Positions 1 to 5,826 of a stretch of 7,658 nt of DNA are shown in pieces (the first letter of the stretch is position 1; the number at the start of each line of letters is the position of its first letter). A program made the position numbers and the translations under genes. The notes beneath the pieces are model-generated. The model was not told the origin of the DNA. It made no database searches and saw only the letters and a list, made by a program, of their open reading frames with translations. Where the stretch lies: assembly GCA_002422995.1 (NCBI GenBank), contig DIUK01000144.1:297-7954 (forward strand). The letters are read 5' to 3'. The DNA comes from Rhodocyclaceae bacterium UBA6160 (GTDB taxonomy: Bacteria > Pseudomonadota > Gammaproteobacteria > Burkholderiales > Rhodocyclaceae).

Positions 1-347
1 TTGGGCGTGGCGCGGTTGAGTTCATCGGCTAACACCATCTGCGTGAAAATCGGCCCGGGGTGGAAATGAAATGCGCCACTTGCCCGGTCAAACACCGAGA
101 CGCCAATAATATCGGCGGGCAGCATGTCACTGGTGAACTGGATGCGTTGCAGATCAAGCCCTAATACTCGCGCCAGCACATGCGCCAGCGTGGTTTTACC
201 CACACCGGGCAAGTCTTCGATCAGCAAGTGACCACCCGCAAGCATGCAAGCCAAGGCCATGCGGACGGGTTCTTGTTTGCCAAGAATAATGCGGTTAATG
301 TCAGCCAGTAGCTGGGTCAAGAGTGAGTGATGGTTGTTGGGTTGCAT
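1..347 (-). CDS. MoxR-family AAA+ ATPase, 5' part only (gene continues beyond the left edge)
   Basis: The visible N-terminal 115 residues match the AAA_3/MoxR family. A Walker A motif LPGVGKTT lies at residues 46-53 (Lys51), after the usual HLLIED lead-in. A Walker B segment VLADELNRATP lies at 105-115 (Asp108, Glu109), and the family segment QRIQFTSDMLPADIIG lies between them. MoxR ATPases act as chaperone-like ATPases and are often encoded beside DUF58 and von Willebrand factor A proteins; any such partners would lie off the left edge. The start is the ATG at 347-345, giving MQPNNHHSLL. No earlier in-frame start appears for at least 18 codons upstream, and no Shine-Dalgarno sequence is visible (CTATTCACTCCT precedes the ATG). 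The gene is divergent from the deacetylase gene. The family is certain; the cellular role is not determinable from this fragment. Confidence 0.93.
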   Translation of the reverse strand, partial: MQPNNHHSLLTQLLADINRIILGKQEPVRMALACMLAGGHLLIEDLPGVGKTTLAHVLARVLGLDLQRIQFTSDMLPADIIGVSVFDRASGAFHFHPGPIFTQMVLADELNRATP

Positions 348-426
348 AGGAGTGAATAGGTGAGATGAGCAATAATGATGGGAACTTATTATCCCGATTG
401 TAAGTCATCAAACTACCTGACCTTTT
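348..426. promoter_or_regulatory. Divergent intergenic region with weak promoter-like elements
   Basis: This 79-bp gap separates two divergent start codons, so it should hold both promoters unless one is internal to a neighbour. The AT-rich core at 387-392 reads TATTAT on the plus strand, and the minus strand of the same core contains GATAAT. Both resemble -10 boxes, flanked by GGGA (380-383) and TCCC (392-395). I could not find a convincing -35 box at the right spacing in either direction, so this is a weak call based mainly on gene arrangement. Confidence 0.3.
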
Positions 427-1353
427 ATGACAACCGCTTTCATTTCTCACCACGATTGCAAACTGCACGACATGGGTGCCCAGCACCCCGAATGTCCTGC
501 GCGGCTGGATGCTATTCACGATCAGCTCATCGCTAGCGGGCTGGATGCATATCTGAAGCCTATCGAGGCGCCGTTGGCAACGATGGATCAGTTGCAGCGC
601 GTGCATCCACTGGATTACATCGCTTATATCCATGCGAGCAGCCCGACACATGGCATTGTGCATCTTGATCCGGATACGGCCATGTCGCCCGGCACCTGGC
701 ACGCGGCTTTGCACGCTGCAGGTGCGGGGTGCGAGGCAGTTGATAGGGTGATGCGCGGCGAAGTGGATAACGCCTTTTGCGCTGTGCGTCCGCCGGGCCA
801 TCATGCCAGTGCGGCGCAGGCGATGGGCTTTTGTTTTTTCAATAATGTGGCTGTGGCCATGCGTCATGCGCTGACGGTATGGCCAGTCTCGCGCGTTGCG
901 GTGATTGATTTTGATGTGCATCATGGCAATGGCACGGAAGCTGTTTTTGCGGGCGACGATCAGGTGTTGATGTGCGGTACGTTTCAGCATCCGTTTTATC
1001 CTTACAGCGGTACGGATAACCCGGCATCCAATATGTGCAATGCGCCCTTGGCTGCGGGTACGCGGGGGGAAGGTTTTCGTCAGGCAGTGACTGATATCTG
1101 GCTACCTCGACTGCATGACTTTCAGCCGGAAATGATTTTTATCTCGGCAGGCTTTGATGCACACCGTGAGGATGATATGGCTTCGCTAGGCCTAGTCGAG
1201 GACGACTACGCCTGGGTGACAGCGCAGATCAAGCATGTGGCGGCGGCAACAGCTCACGGGCGGATCGTGTCAATGCTGGAAGGCGGCTATGCGCTCTCAG
1301 CTTTGGGGCGTAGCGTGGTAACCCATCTTCGTGTGCTGGCCGAGGTGAACTAA
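427..1353 (+). CDS. Histone deacetylase family protein (zinc-dependent amidohydrolase)
   Basis: A complete 308-residue member of the arginase/deacetylase-fold HDAC family, most like class II and bacterial HDAC-like amidohydrolases. The catalytic set is intact. RPPGHHA at 121-127 gives the His125/His126 charge-relay pair. DFDVHHGNGT at 161-170 gives zinc ligands Asp163 and His165. AGFDAH at 241-246 gives the third ligand, Asp244. EGGY at 285-288 supplies the active-site Tyr288. Such enzymes remove acetyl groups from lysine side chains, polyamines or small amides; the bacterial substrate cannot be read from sequence. No signal peptide is visible, so it is probably cytoplasmic. The ATG at 427 is the natural start (MTTAFISHHDC), with no clear ribosome-binding site. 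It may be cotranscribed with the downstream dapA (87-bp gap), although a promoter-like element lies in that gap. Confidence 0.93.
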   Translation: MTTAFISHHDCKLHDMGAQHPECPARLDAIHDQLIASGLDAYLKPIEAPLATMDQLQRVHPLDYIAYIHASSPTHGIVHLDPDTAMSPGTWHAALHAAGAGCEAVDRVMRGEVDNAFCAVRPPGHHASAAQAMGFCFFNNVAVAMRHALTVWPVSRVAVIDFDVHHGNGTEAVFAGDDQVLMCGTFQHPFYPYSGTDNPASNMCNAPLAAGTRGEGFRQAVTDIWLPRLHDFQPEMIFISAGFDAHREDDMASLGLVEDDYAWVTAQIKHVAAATAHGRIVSMLEGGYALSALGRSVVTHLRVLAEVN

Positions 1354-1381
1354 TGTGTCAATGAATATGGCTTGCTACGCC

Positions 1382-1404
1382 TTGCGATGGCCATCGGTTA
1401 GAAT
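1382..1404 (+). promoter_or_regulatory. Possible dapA promoter with adjacent 12-bp palindrome
   Basis: A -10-like TAGAAT lies at 1399-1404, about 36 bases before the dapA ATG. No well-spaced -35 box is visible: TTGCGA at 1382-1387 is too close (11 bp) and TTGCTA at 1372-1377 too far (21 bp). The perfect palindrome CGATGGCCATCG at 1385-1396 sits in the spacer and could be an operator. A 12-bp palindrome is expected once or twice by chance in a window this size, so only its position is suggestive. Confidence 0.3.
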
Positions 1405-1440
1405 TGTCCTTTTGGTGTATTGCTCACATTGCTTATTTTC

Positions 1441-2349
1441 ATGAAGACAACACAAGCGGCTATTCACGACTCGATTAAAGGTTCAATCCCCGCCATCGTT
1501 ACCCCCATGCAAGCGGATGGATCGCTTGATGTGACAGCGCTAAAGCGCTTGCTCGACTGGCATATCGCTGAGGGCTCCGACGGCATTGTGGTGGTGGGCA
1601 CGACGGGCGAATCGCCCACGGTGGATTTTGCCGAACATTGCCTGTTGATTGAAGCCACGGTGCAGCATGTGGCTGGACGGATTCCGGTGATTGCGGGAAC
1701 GGGGGCAAACGCCACCCGCGAAGCGATTGAGCTGGCGCAGTTTGCGCAGCAGGCGGGTGTGGATGCGCATCTGTCTGTAGTGCCTTATTACAACAAGCCA
1801 ACGCAAGAAGGTCTGTTTCAGCACTTCAAGGCCATTGCCGAAGCGGTGGCGTTGCCGATGATTGTGTACAACGTGCCCGGACGTACCGTAGCTGATTTAT
1901 CCAACGACACCGCGTTACGACTGGCGGAGGTGCCGGGCATTATCGGCATCAAGGATGCAACAGGCGATATTGAGCGCGGGTCGGATTTGTTGCGTCGTGT
2001 GCCCCCGGGGTTTGCTGTTTATAGTGGTGACGATGCAACTGCCTTGGCGCTGATGCTGCTGGGCGCAGCAGGTACCATTTCTGTTACTGCCAATATTGCC
2101 CCACGGTTAATGCATGCCATGTGTCAGGCAGCGCAGGCAGGTGATTTGCCCACAGCACGCGCACTAAACTTTCAGTTGCTGAATTTGCATCGTGATCTGT
2201 TTATCGAGCCCAGCCCAGCGCCGACCAAGTGGGCGCTACAGCAAATGGGTTTGATTGAGGGTGCTTTGCGGTTGCCCCTTCTGCCGCTCACTGCGGCATC
2301 TTGTGAGCGTGTGCGTGCTGCTTTGCATGCCGCAGATATTGTTATTTAA
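1441..2349 (+). CDS. dapA: 4-hydroxy-tetrahydrodipicolinate synthase
   Basis: DapA condenses pyruvate with aspartate semialdehyde, the first committed step to diaminopimelate and lysine. The protein has 302 residues against 292 in E. coli, the difference being a short N-terminal extension before GSIPAIVTPM. The Schiff-base lysine is Lys171 in IGIKDATG (E. coli Lys161). The catalytic triad residues are Thr55 in GTTGES, Tyr117 in PYYN and Tyr143 in VYNVPGRT; Arg148 matches the substrate-binding arginine. An in-frame TTG exists at 1420, but I prefer the ATG at 1441 because the extra seven residues (LTLLIF-type) are not family-like and TTG is rare. No Shine-Dalgarno sequence precedes it (TTGCTTATTTTC). 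bamC follows after 23 bp, the same dapA-bamC order as in E. coli, so an operon is likely. Confidence 0.96.
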   Translation: MKTTQAAIHDSIKGSIPAIVTPMQADGSLDVTALKRLLDWHIAEGSDGIVVVGTTGESPTVDFAEHCLLIEATVQHVAGRIPVIAGTGANATREAIELAQFAQQAGVDAHLSVVPYYNKPTQEGLFQHFKAIAEAVALPMIVYNVPGRTVADLSNDTALRLAEVPGIIGIKDATGDIERGSDLLRRVPPGFAVYSGDDATALALMLLGAAGTISVTANIAPRLMHAMCQAAQAGDLPTARALNFQLLNLHRDLFIEPSPAPTKWALQQMGLIEGALRLPLLPLTAASCERVRAALHAADIVI

Positions 2350-2372
2350 ACGGGATTGACTATTTGTTGCTT

Positions 2373-3527
2373 ATGAAAATTAATTATTTGCCATTCGTGT
2401 TGCTTTTGGTGGGCGTGATTGCTGGCTGTAGCGGTCCGCTGATCGAAACTAAGAAAATCGAATACAAATCGGCGGGCAAGGCGAAATTGCCATCGCTGGA
2501 GATTCCTCCTGATTTGACCCAGCCTAGCCGCGATGAGCGCTATGTGGTGCCTGATGTGATCGGCAGTAAAGGCCCCGCGACCTATTCAGCCTATGCCAAC
2601 GAACGTGGTGAAGCGCGTGCTGAACCTTCCTCTACCGAGGTGTTGCCGCAGGTGGACAAGATGCGGATCGAACGAGCAGGTACTCAACGCTGGCTGGTCG
2701 TATCCGGCAGCCCGGAAAAGCTCTGGCCGGTGGTGAAGGAGTTTTGGCAGGAGATAGGCCTACTCGTCAATGTTGAATTGCCCGAGGCAGGTATTTTGGA
2801 GACAGACTGGGCCGAGAACCGCGCCAAGTTGCCGCAGGATTTTATTCGGAGCACCTTGGGCAAAGTGTTTGATGATGTGTATTCAACAGCCGAACGCGAC
2901 AAATATCGCACTCGCCTGGAGAAAGGCGTCGAGCCGGATACGACGGAGATTTATATCAGCCACCGCGGTATGTATGAGGTGTATGTCAACGAAGGCAAGT
3001 CGGAAACCCGCTGGCAGCCACGCCCGGCGGACCCTGAGCTGGAAGCAGAAATGTTGCGCCGTTTGATGGTGCGGCTGGGTGTGCAAGAAGCGCGCGCCAA
3101 GACGCTGATTGCTGCTGATCAACCGCTCGAGCGTGCCAAATTGTCGCGCGCTGCTGATGGCAGTGGCGCACTTGTGCTGGAAGAGCCCTTTGATCGTGCC
3201 TGGCGGCGTGTGGGGTTAGCGCTGGATCGTATTGGCTTTACCGTGGAAGATCGTGATCGCTCACAAGGGCTTTACTATGTTCGCTATGTTGATCCGGAAG
3301 CGGATAACAAGAAAAAAGATGAGTCCGGCGTGTTATCCAAGCTGATGTTCTGGAAGGGGGGGCGTGAGTCGGATAAAGATAAGCCGGTACAAGCTACGCA
3401 GTATCGAATCCAGATTAAAAAGGAAGGCGATGCCAATATTGTTCAACTGTTGACGCACGAAGGTGGCGTGGATGTCTCCGCGACCTCCAAGCGGGTTATT
3501 GGTTTGCTGCACGAACAATTAAGGTAA
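2373..3527 (+). CDS. bamC: Outer membrane protein assembly factor BamC (NlpB/DapX lipoprotein)
   Basis: A 384-residue lipoprotein of the BAM complex, which folds beta-barrel proteins into the outer membrane. The signal peptide ends in a lipobox VIAGC, with Cys19 as the predicted lipidated residue. Residues 20 to about 90 are low in hydrophobics and contain LEIPPDLTQP (42-51), the extended segment that packs on BamD in the family. Two helix-grip domains follow, roughly 95-235 and 255-384. The second carries a charged loop (about 308-340, many Lys/Asp/Glu) that makes the protein longer than the 344-residue E. coli BamC. I use the ATG at 2373; a TTG nine bases earlier would only add MLL. No clear ribosome-binding site is visible. 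Placement directly after dapA mirrors enterobacteria, where the gene was first called dapX. Family assignment is strong; exact domain edges are estimates. Confidence 0.92.
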   Translation: MKINYLPFVLLLVGVIAGCSGPLIETKKIEYKSAGKAKLPSLEIPPDLTQPSRDERYVVPDVIGSKGPATYSAYANERGEARAEPSSTEVLPQVDKMRIERAGTQRWLVVSGSPEKLWPVVKEFWQEIGLLVNVELPEAGILETDWAENRAKLPQDFIRSTLGKVFDDVYSTAERDKYRTRLEKGVEPDTTEIYISHRGMYEVYVNEGKSETRWQPRPADPELEAEMLRRLMVRLGVQEARAKTLIAADQPLERAKLSRAADGSGALVLEEPFDRAWRRVGLALDRIGFTVEDRDRSQGLYYVRYVDPEADNKKKDESGVLSKLMFWKGGRESDKDKPVQATQYRIQIKKEGDANIVQLLTHEGGVDVSATSKRVIGLLHEQLR

Positions 3528-3559
3528 TCTCTGGTCCCTGAAAGCGCTTGTCCAGTTTA

Positions 3560-3584
3560 CTCTTCATCAGGTTGTGATGATGAG
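3560..3584 (+). other. Hairpin shortly after bamC
   Basis: CTCTTCATCA (3560-3569) and TGATGATGAG (3575-3584) pair over 9 of 10 positions, with one T-T mismatch, around a GGTTG loop. It begins 33 bases after the bamC stop. No T-run follows, so it is not a typical intrinsic terminator; it could stabilise or punctuate the mRNA 3' end. The rest of 3528-3688 contains no credible open reading frame. Confidence 0.35.
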
Positions 3585-3618
3585 CAGAGCCTGTCCTATG
3601 CAGAATCTACCCTGTGTT

Positions 3619-3646
3619 TTTACTCGGTCGTCTGCTGCTTTAAAAT
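3619..3646 (+). promoter_or_regulatory. Candidate sigma-70 promoter in the convergent junction
   Basis: TTTACT (3619-3624) and TAAAAT (3641-3646) match the -35 and -10 consensus at four and five of six positions respectively, with a 16-bp spacer. Transcription would begin near 3653 on the plus strand and meet the hairpin at 3689-3717, with no gene between. It could drive a short RNA or be a chance match in AT-rich sequence. Confidence 0.25.
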
Positions 3647-3688
3647 GGCTTGAGTTTTTTGGGCGTTGTTGATCAGCGATTAGAAAAC

Positions 3689-3717
3689 AAAAAAGCCAGC
3701 CCGAAGGCTGGCTTTTT
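3689..3717 (-). terminator. Intrinsic terminator with UUCG tetraloop, bidirectional
   Basis: The stem pairs GCCAGCC (3695-3701) with GGCTGGC (3706-3712) and is flanked by an A-run at 3689-3694 and a T-run at 3713-3717. Read on the minus strand, the loop is TTCG closed by a C-G pair, the unusually stable C(UUCG)G tetraloop, and the stem is followed by six T. It begins 17 bases after the stop codon of the minus-strand lipoprotein gene, which is the gene it most likely serves. On the plus strand five T follow, so it can also stop read-through from bamC. Confidence 0.88.
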
Positions 3718-3734
3718 GTGCAGAAGAAATTTAT

Positions 3735-3983
3735 TTATTTTGCATCGGCAGCAGCTGCAGGCGCTTCAGCTGCAGGCGCGGCTGGAGCTTCAGCGGCAGG
3801 TGCAGGAGCAGCTTCAGCGGCAGGTGCAGGAGCTGCTTCAGGAGCAGGAGCAGCTTCAGCAGCAGGTGCGGCGGCAGGCGCTTCAACAACAGGTGCTTCA
3901 GCAGCAGGGGCTGCCTCTTCTTTTTTGGCACAGCCAGTAACAGCAAGAGCCAAAAGAGCAGCGATCAGTAGTGATTGTTTCAT
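3735..3983 (-). CDS. Small Ala/Pro/Glu-rich lipoprotein of unknown function
   Basis: An 82-residue protein with a signal peptide MKQSLLIAALLALAVTGC and a lipobox AVTGC, so Cys18 should be lipidated. The mature part starts with AKKEE and is then almost entirely Ala, Pro and Glu in repeats of the type AAPAPAAE, with only two Val, one Asp and a final Lys otherwise. No aromatic or Cys residues follow the lipobox. Such low-complexity tails are usually extended and flexible; a periplasmic spacer or cell-wall-contacting role is conceivable but unproven. The start is well supported by AAGGAA seven bases upstream, the only clear ribosome-binding site among the genes here. The gene ends just before a strong terminator. 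Similar short Ala-rich lipoproteins are, from memory, common in betaproteobacteria and annotated as hypothetical. Confidence 0.85.
   Translation of the reverse strand: MKQSLLIAALLALAVTGCAKKEEAAPAAEAPVVEAPAAAPAAEAAPAPEAAPAPAAEAAPAPAAEAPAAPAAEAPAAAADAK
3763..3858 (-). repeat. 24-bp tandem repeat inside the small lipoprotein gene
   Basis: The plus-strand hexamer GCTTCA recurs at 3763, 3787, 3811 and 3835 (exact 24-bp period), then at 3853, 3880 and 3895 (steps of 18, 27 and 15). The copies starting at 3787 and 3811 differ only at their last base. All steps are multiples of three, so each unit encodes about eight residues on the minus strand and copy-number change would keep the frame. Confidence 0.85.
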
Positions 3984-3990
3984 TTTTTAT

Positions 3991-3996
3991 TTCCTT
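3991..3996 (-). promoter_or_regulatory. Shine-Dalgarno sequence of the small lipoprotein gene
   Basis: AAGGAA on the minus strand lies seven bases before the ATG at 3983-3981, with an A-rich spacer. It fixes the start codon and suggests strong translation compared with the neighbouring genes, which lack such a motif. Confidence 0.75.
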
Positions 3997-4007
3997 AACG
4001 TTAGGGA

Positions 4008-4069
4008 TTAATAGGCCAATTGGTTTTGATCGAGAAGGCGTACACATGTAATTCAATAATTTAATTCAA
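4008..4069 (-). promoter_or_regulatory. Candidate promoter and upstream region of the small lipoprotein gene
   Basis: On the minus strand a -10-like TATTAA (4013-4008) would start transcription near 4001, leaving a leader of about 18 bases that contains the ribosome-binding site. Just upstream is the 8-bp palindrome CCAATTGG (4016-4023). Farther up, the plus-strand octamer TAATTCAA occurs twice (4049-4056 and 4062-4069), 13 bp apart, in a very AT-rich stretch. No good -35 box is visible. These could be regulator sites or an UP-like element. Confidence 0.35.
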
Positions 4070-4115
4070 CCCCCCAATCAGCTCAGAATTCTAGCATGAT
4101 GTTTTTCAAATGTGA

Positions 4116-4132
4116 CAAGGAGGTTATCCTTG
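4116..4132. other. Short inverted repeat containing a near-complement of the 16S rRNA 3' end
   Basis: CAAGGA (4116-4121) pairs perfectly with TCCTTG (4127-4132) around GGTTA. Lying just beyond the stop of the uncharacterised minus-strand gene, it could be a weak hairpin in that mRNA tail, but no T-run follows in either direction. The plus strand at 4117-4129 reads AAGGAGGTTATCC, matching the full anti-Shine-Dalgarno complement AAGGAGGTGATCC at 12 of 13 positions. Confidence 0.4.
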
Positions 4133-4140
4133 AATTTGGG

Positions 4141-4641
4141 CTATAAACCCGTCGTATTTATTCTTAGGCAGGGGGTGGATATTGCCCAGAGTTCTTCAAA
4201 GCGCCCAAGCCACGGTTGAATGGCTGCGGGATCCTCCCGTATCAATGCACCTCGGGCATGGTGGGTATGAAAACGGCGCACCCCGTGGCGGGCATCGGCC
4301 AGGATATGCGTATCTGCCAGGTGTCGCAGGTTTGCAGGACTTTGCCGAACATCGACCAAGTGCGCATAATGGCTGAAAAGGGCAGCCAGTCGGGGCAAAT
4401 GACTGTCGAGTCGATGGGTTTGGTGGATGACGAGCCGCAAGCGCTTGGTGTGGTTGCCGCGAGGCTGTTTTCTTAAAAAAGTTTCAATCTTTGCGACGCG
4501 CTCAGGCGCTTGCAGATGTAGTAAGGCCAGGTCATGATCAAAAATGACCAGTTGATCTGCCGCCTTATCGAGAATTTCGTCCACTGCAGCACGATAAGCC
4601 TCCTCATCGTTCAGCAAGGTGTAGTGGGTCAGGGTGGTCAT
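4141..4641 (-). CDS. Conserved protein of unknown function, translationally coupled to the L16 hydroxylase gene
   Basis: A 166-residue soluble protein with no signal peptide or membrane segment. I recognise it only as the kind of protein found next to cupin-type L16 hydroxylases in beta- and gammaproteobacteria, I believe catalogued as DUF7931 and loosely related to phospholipase D-like proteins; this is recollection, not a search. Visible traits are LVIFDHDLALL (31-41), RLRLVIHQ (67-74), LRHLADTHILADARHGVRRF (105-124) and GRFEELWA (146-153). Alternation of a strand, an LxxP-type helix and a His-rich core fits an alpha/beta fold, but no complete HxKxxxxD motif is present. The start at 4641 overlaps the hydroxylase stop in an ATGA, so the ribosome probably re-initiates there; a longer reading from 4671 would overlap needlessly. 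It is His-rich, with a HTHH cluster at 125-128. Confidence 0.85.
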   Translation of the reverse strand: MTTLTHYTLLNDEEAYRAAVDEILDKAADQLVIFDHDLALLHLQAPERVAKIETFLRKQPRGNHTKRLRLVIHQTHRLDSHLPRLAALFSHYAHLVDVRQSPANLRHLADTHILADARHGVRRFHTHHARGALIREDPAAIQPWLGRFEELWAISTPCLRINTTGL

Positions 4642-5786
4642 GTTTGAGAAGGCCAGAGAAACCCATCGCAATAGGCTTCGTATAGCAGACCAATGGCGTC
4701 ATCCTGGGTGTGTTGATCAAGGGTTAAGTTTTCCGTCTGACAGAGTGCCAAGCTGCGACGATGCGCCAGTTTGCGCATCAGCCGCTTGAGATGGGTCGGG
4801 ACAGCCCAATGCTCACCATTGAGGTAAAACTGGTTTCCTGAGAACAACAACTGGCTGGCGGGTGCAAGGGTAACTCCACGGCGCCGAACCAAGGCCGCAA
4901 AACGGGCCAAGCCCAATGGGTTTTGGGGTGGGTCAAAAAAAACATTGGCTTTGGGCTCGGTGAGCGATGTGCCAAGAAAGTTGCGTATCGTGGTGCGGTT
5001 CCAGTGAATGCCGGACAGTATGGATTCAACCTGATCTATCATGGCCGGCCCAATTTCTGCTGCATTTTTCGGTTCTTTCAAGTCAGGATCGGCGTAACGA
5101 CCGGTAAGACTCAGTTGTTCCTGCAGGTAGGATAGAAACTGCTCGCCTAACTCCTGTGCTGTAGGGGTACGAAAACCAACGGAAAAAGTCATGCACTCGC
5201 CGACGGCGACGCCATCGTGTGCCCATTGCGGGGGTAGATAAAGCATGTCGCCTGGATTCAACAGCCATTCTTCTGTAGGGCGAAAATCCTTGATGATGCG
5301 AATGGGCAAGTCGTCGATCAGGGTTTTATCTTTTTGCTTGCCGATATGCCAGCGCCGACTTCCCATGCCTTGAATCAGGAAAACATCATAGTTGTCAAAG
5401 TGCGGACCGACGCCGCCGGTATCGGTGGCGTAACTCACCATCAGGTCATCCAGCCGTGCATAAGGGATGAAATTAAAGCGCCGCAATAGCGCATCACCTG
5501 CCGCATGGGCGAGGTTGACGCTTTGTACCAGGACAGTCCAGGGCAACGCGGCACGCTTGAGTTGGCGTAATGAAAACGGTCCGTGGTGTATTTGCCAACC
5601 ATCAGCGCGAGTAATCAGGCGTGATTCAATATCTTCGCCTGTTGCCAGACTAAATAAATCGTCGCGACTCATAATCTGGTTGATTTCAGGTACAGCGCCG
5701 CGCACCAGCAAGGGTTTTTTTTGCCAGTATTCGGCAAGAAAATGTTCCGGCGTGAGGCCGCCGAGCAAAGTAGATAATTCAGGCAT
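4638..5786 (-). CDS. roxA: Cupin/JmjC 2-oxoglutarate oxygenase, 50S ribosomal protein L16 3-hydroxylase type
   Basis: A 382-residue enzyme of the RoxA/YcfD branch of Fe(II)/2-oxoglutarate oxygenases, which hydroxylates an arginine of ribosomal protein L16 near the peptidyl transferase centre in E. coli (373 residues). The iron triad is His129 and Asp131 in GPHFDNYDVFLIQG, and His190 in LPPQWAHDG. RRW at 144-146 fits the 2-oxoglutarate side. YARLDDLMVSYA, GFRTPTAQEL and the all-helical C-terminal dimer/winged-helix region ending CDGFLWP match the family. I start at the ATG 5786-5784 (MPELSTLLGGLTPEHFL). A longer in-frame reading to 5903 would run into rlmD and adds non-family sequence. The stop overlaps the start of the downstream gene by four bases. 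The promoter sits so close to the ATG that the mRNA may be nearly leaderless. Confidence 0.93.
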   Translation of the reverse strand: MPELSTLLGGLTPEHFLAEYWQKKPLLVRGAVPEINQIMSRDDLFSLATGEDIESRLITRADGWQIHHGPFSLRQLKRAALPWTVLVQSVNLAHAAGDALLRRFNFIPYARLDDLMVSYATDTGGVGPHFDNYDVFLIQGMGSRRWHIGKQKDKTLIDDLPIRIIKDFRPTEEWLLNPGDMLYLPPQWAHDGVAVGECMTFSVGFRTPTAQELGEQFLSYLQEQLSLTGRYADPDLKEPKNAAEIGPAMIDQVESILSGIHWNRTTIRNFLGTSLTEPKANVFFDPPQNPLGLARFAALVRRRGVTLAPASQLLFSGNQFYLNGEHWAVPTHLKRLMRKLAHRRSLALCQTENLTLDQHTQDDAIGLLYEAYCDGFLWPSQT

Positions 5787-5794
5787 GATGCCCC

Positions 5795-5804
5795 GATTAT
5801 AATC
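5795..5804. promoter_or_regulatory. Palindromic shared -10 element for divergent roxA and rlmD
   Basis: GATTATAATC is a perfect palindrome in the 40-bp gap. It places a consensus TATAAT on the plus strand at 5798-5803 and on the minus strand at 5801-5796. For rlmD, transcription would begin near 5810 and leave a leader of about 16 bases. For roxA, only nine bases separate the -10 box from the ATG, giving a leader of about two or three bases. I found no clear -35 box for either direction. Confidence 0.55.
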
Positions 5805-5826
5805 ATCCGTTTTTCCAGATCGCATT

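Noticed and set aside
301..990. Long minus-strand frame of 229 codons opposite the deacetylase gene
   Set aside because: It is antisense to a gene with a complete catalytic motif set, shows no family features, and runs in a different frame over the start of the MoxR gene.
427..1353. Deacetylase as part of a defence or silencing system with the MoxR ATPase
   Set aside because: The two genes are divergent, the ATPase is only partly visible, and nothing else nearby is typical of a defence island.
1420..1440. TTG start giving dapA seven extra residues
   Set aside because: The added residues are unlike DapA N-termini, and an ATG lies 21 bases downstream; neither start has an SD to decide between them, so ATG is preferred.
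3763..3900. Evenly spaced GCTTCA repeats as a possible CRISPR array
   Set aside because: Units are contiguous, have no unique spacers, and encode a protein repeat in frame.
3650..4011. Plus-strand reading frames rich in Gln/Leu or Ala/Gly across the repeat region
   Set aside because: The 24-bp repeat keeps several frames open at once. Only the minus-strand frame has a signal peptide with lipobox, an SD and a terminator.
4182..4476. Plus-strand frames opposite the uncharacterised gene
   Set aside because: They lack recognisable features; the minus-strand gene has a coupled start and family-like sequence.
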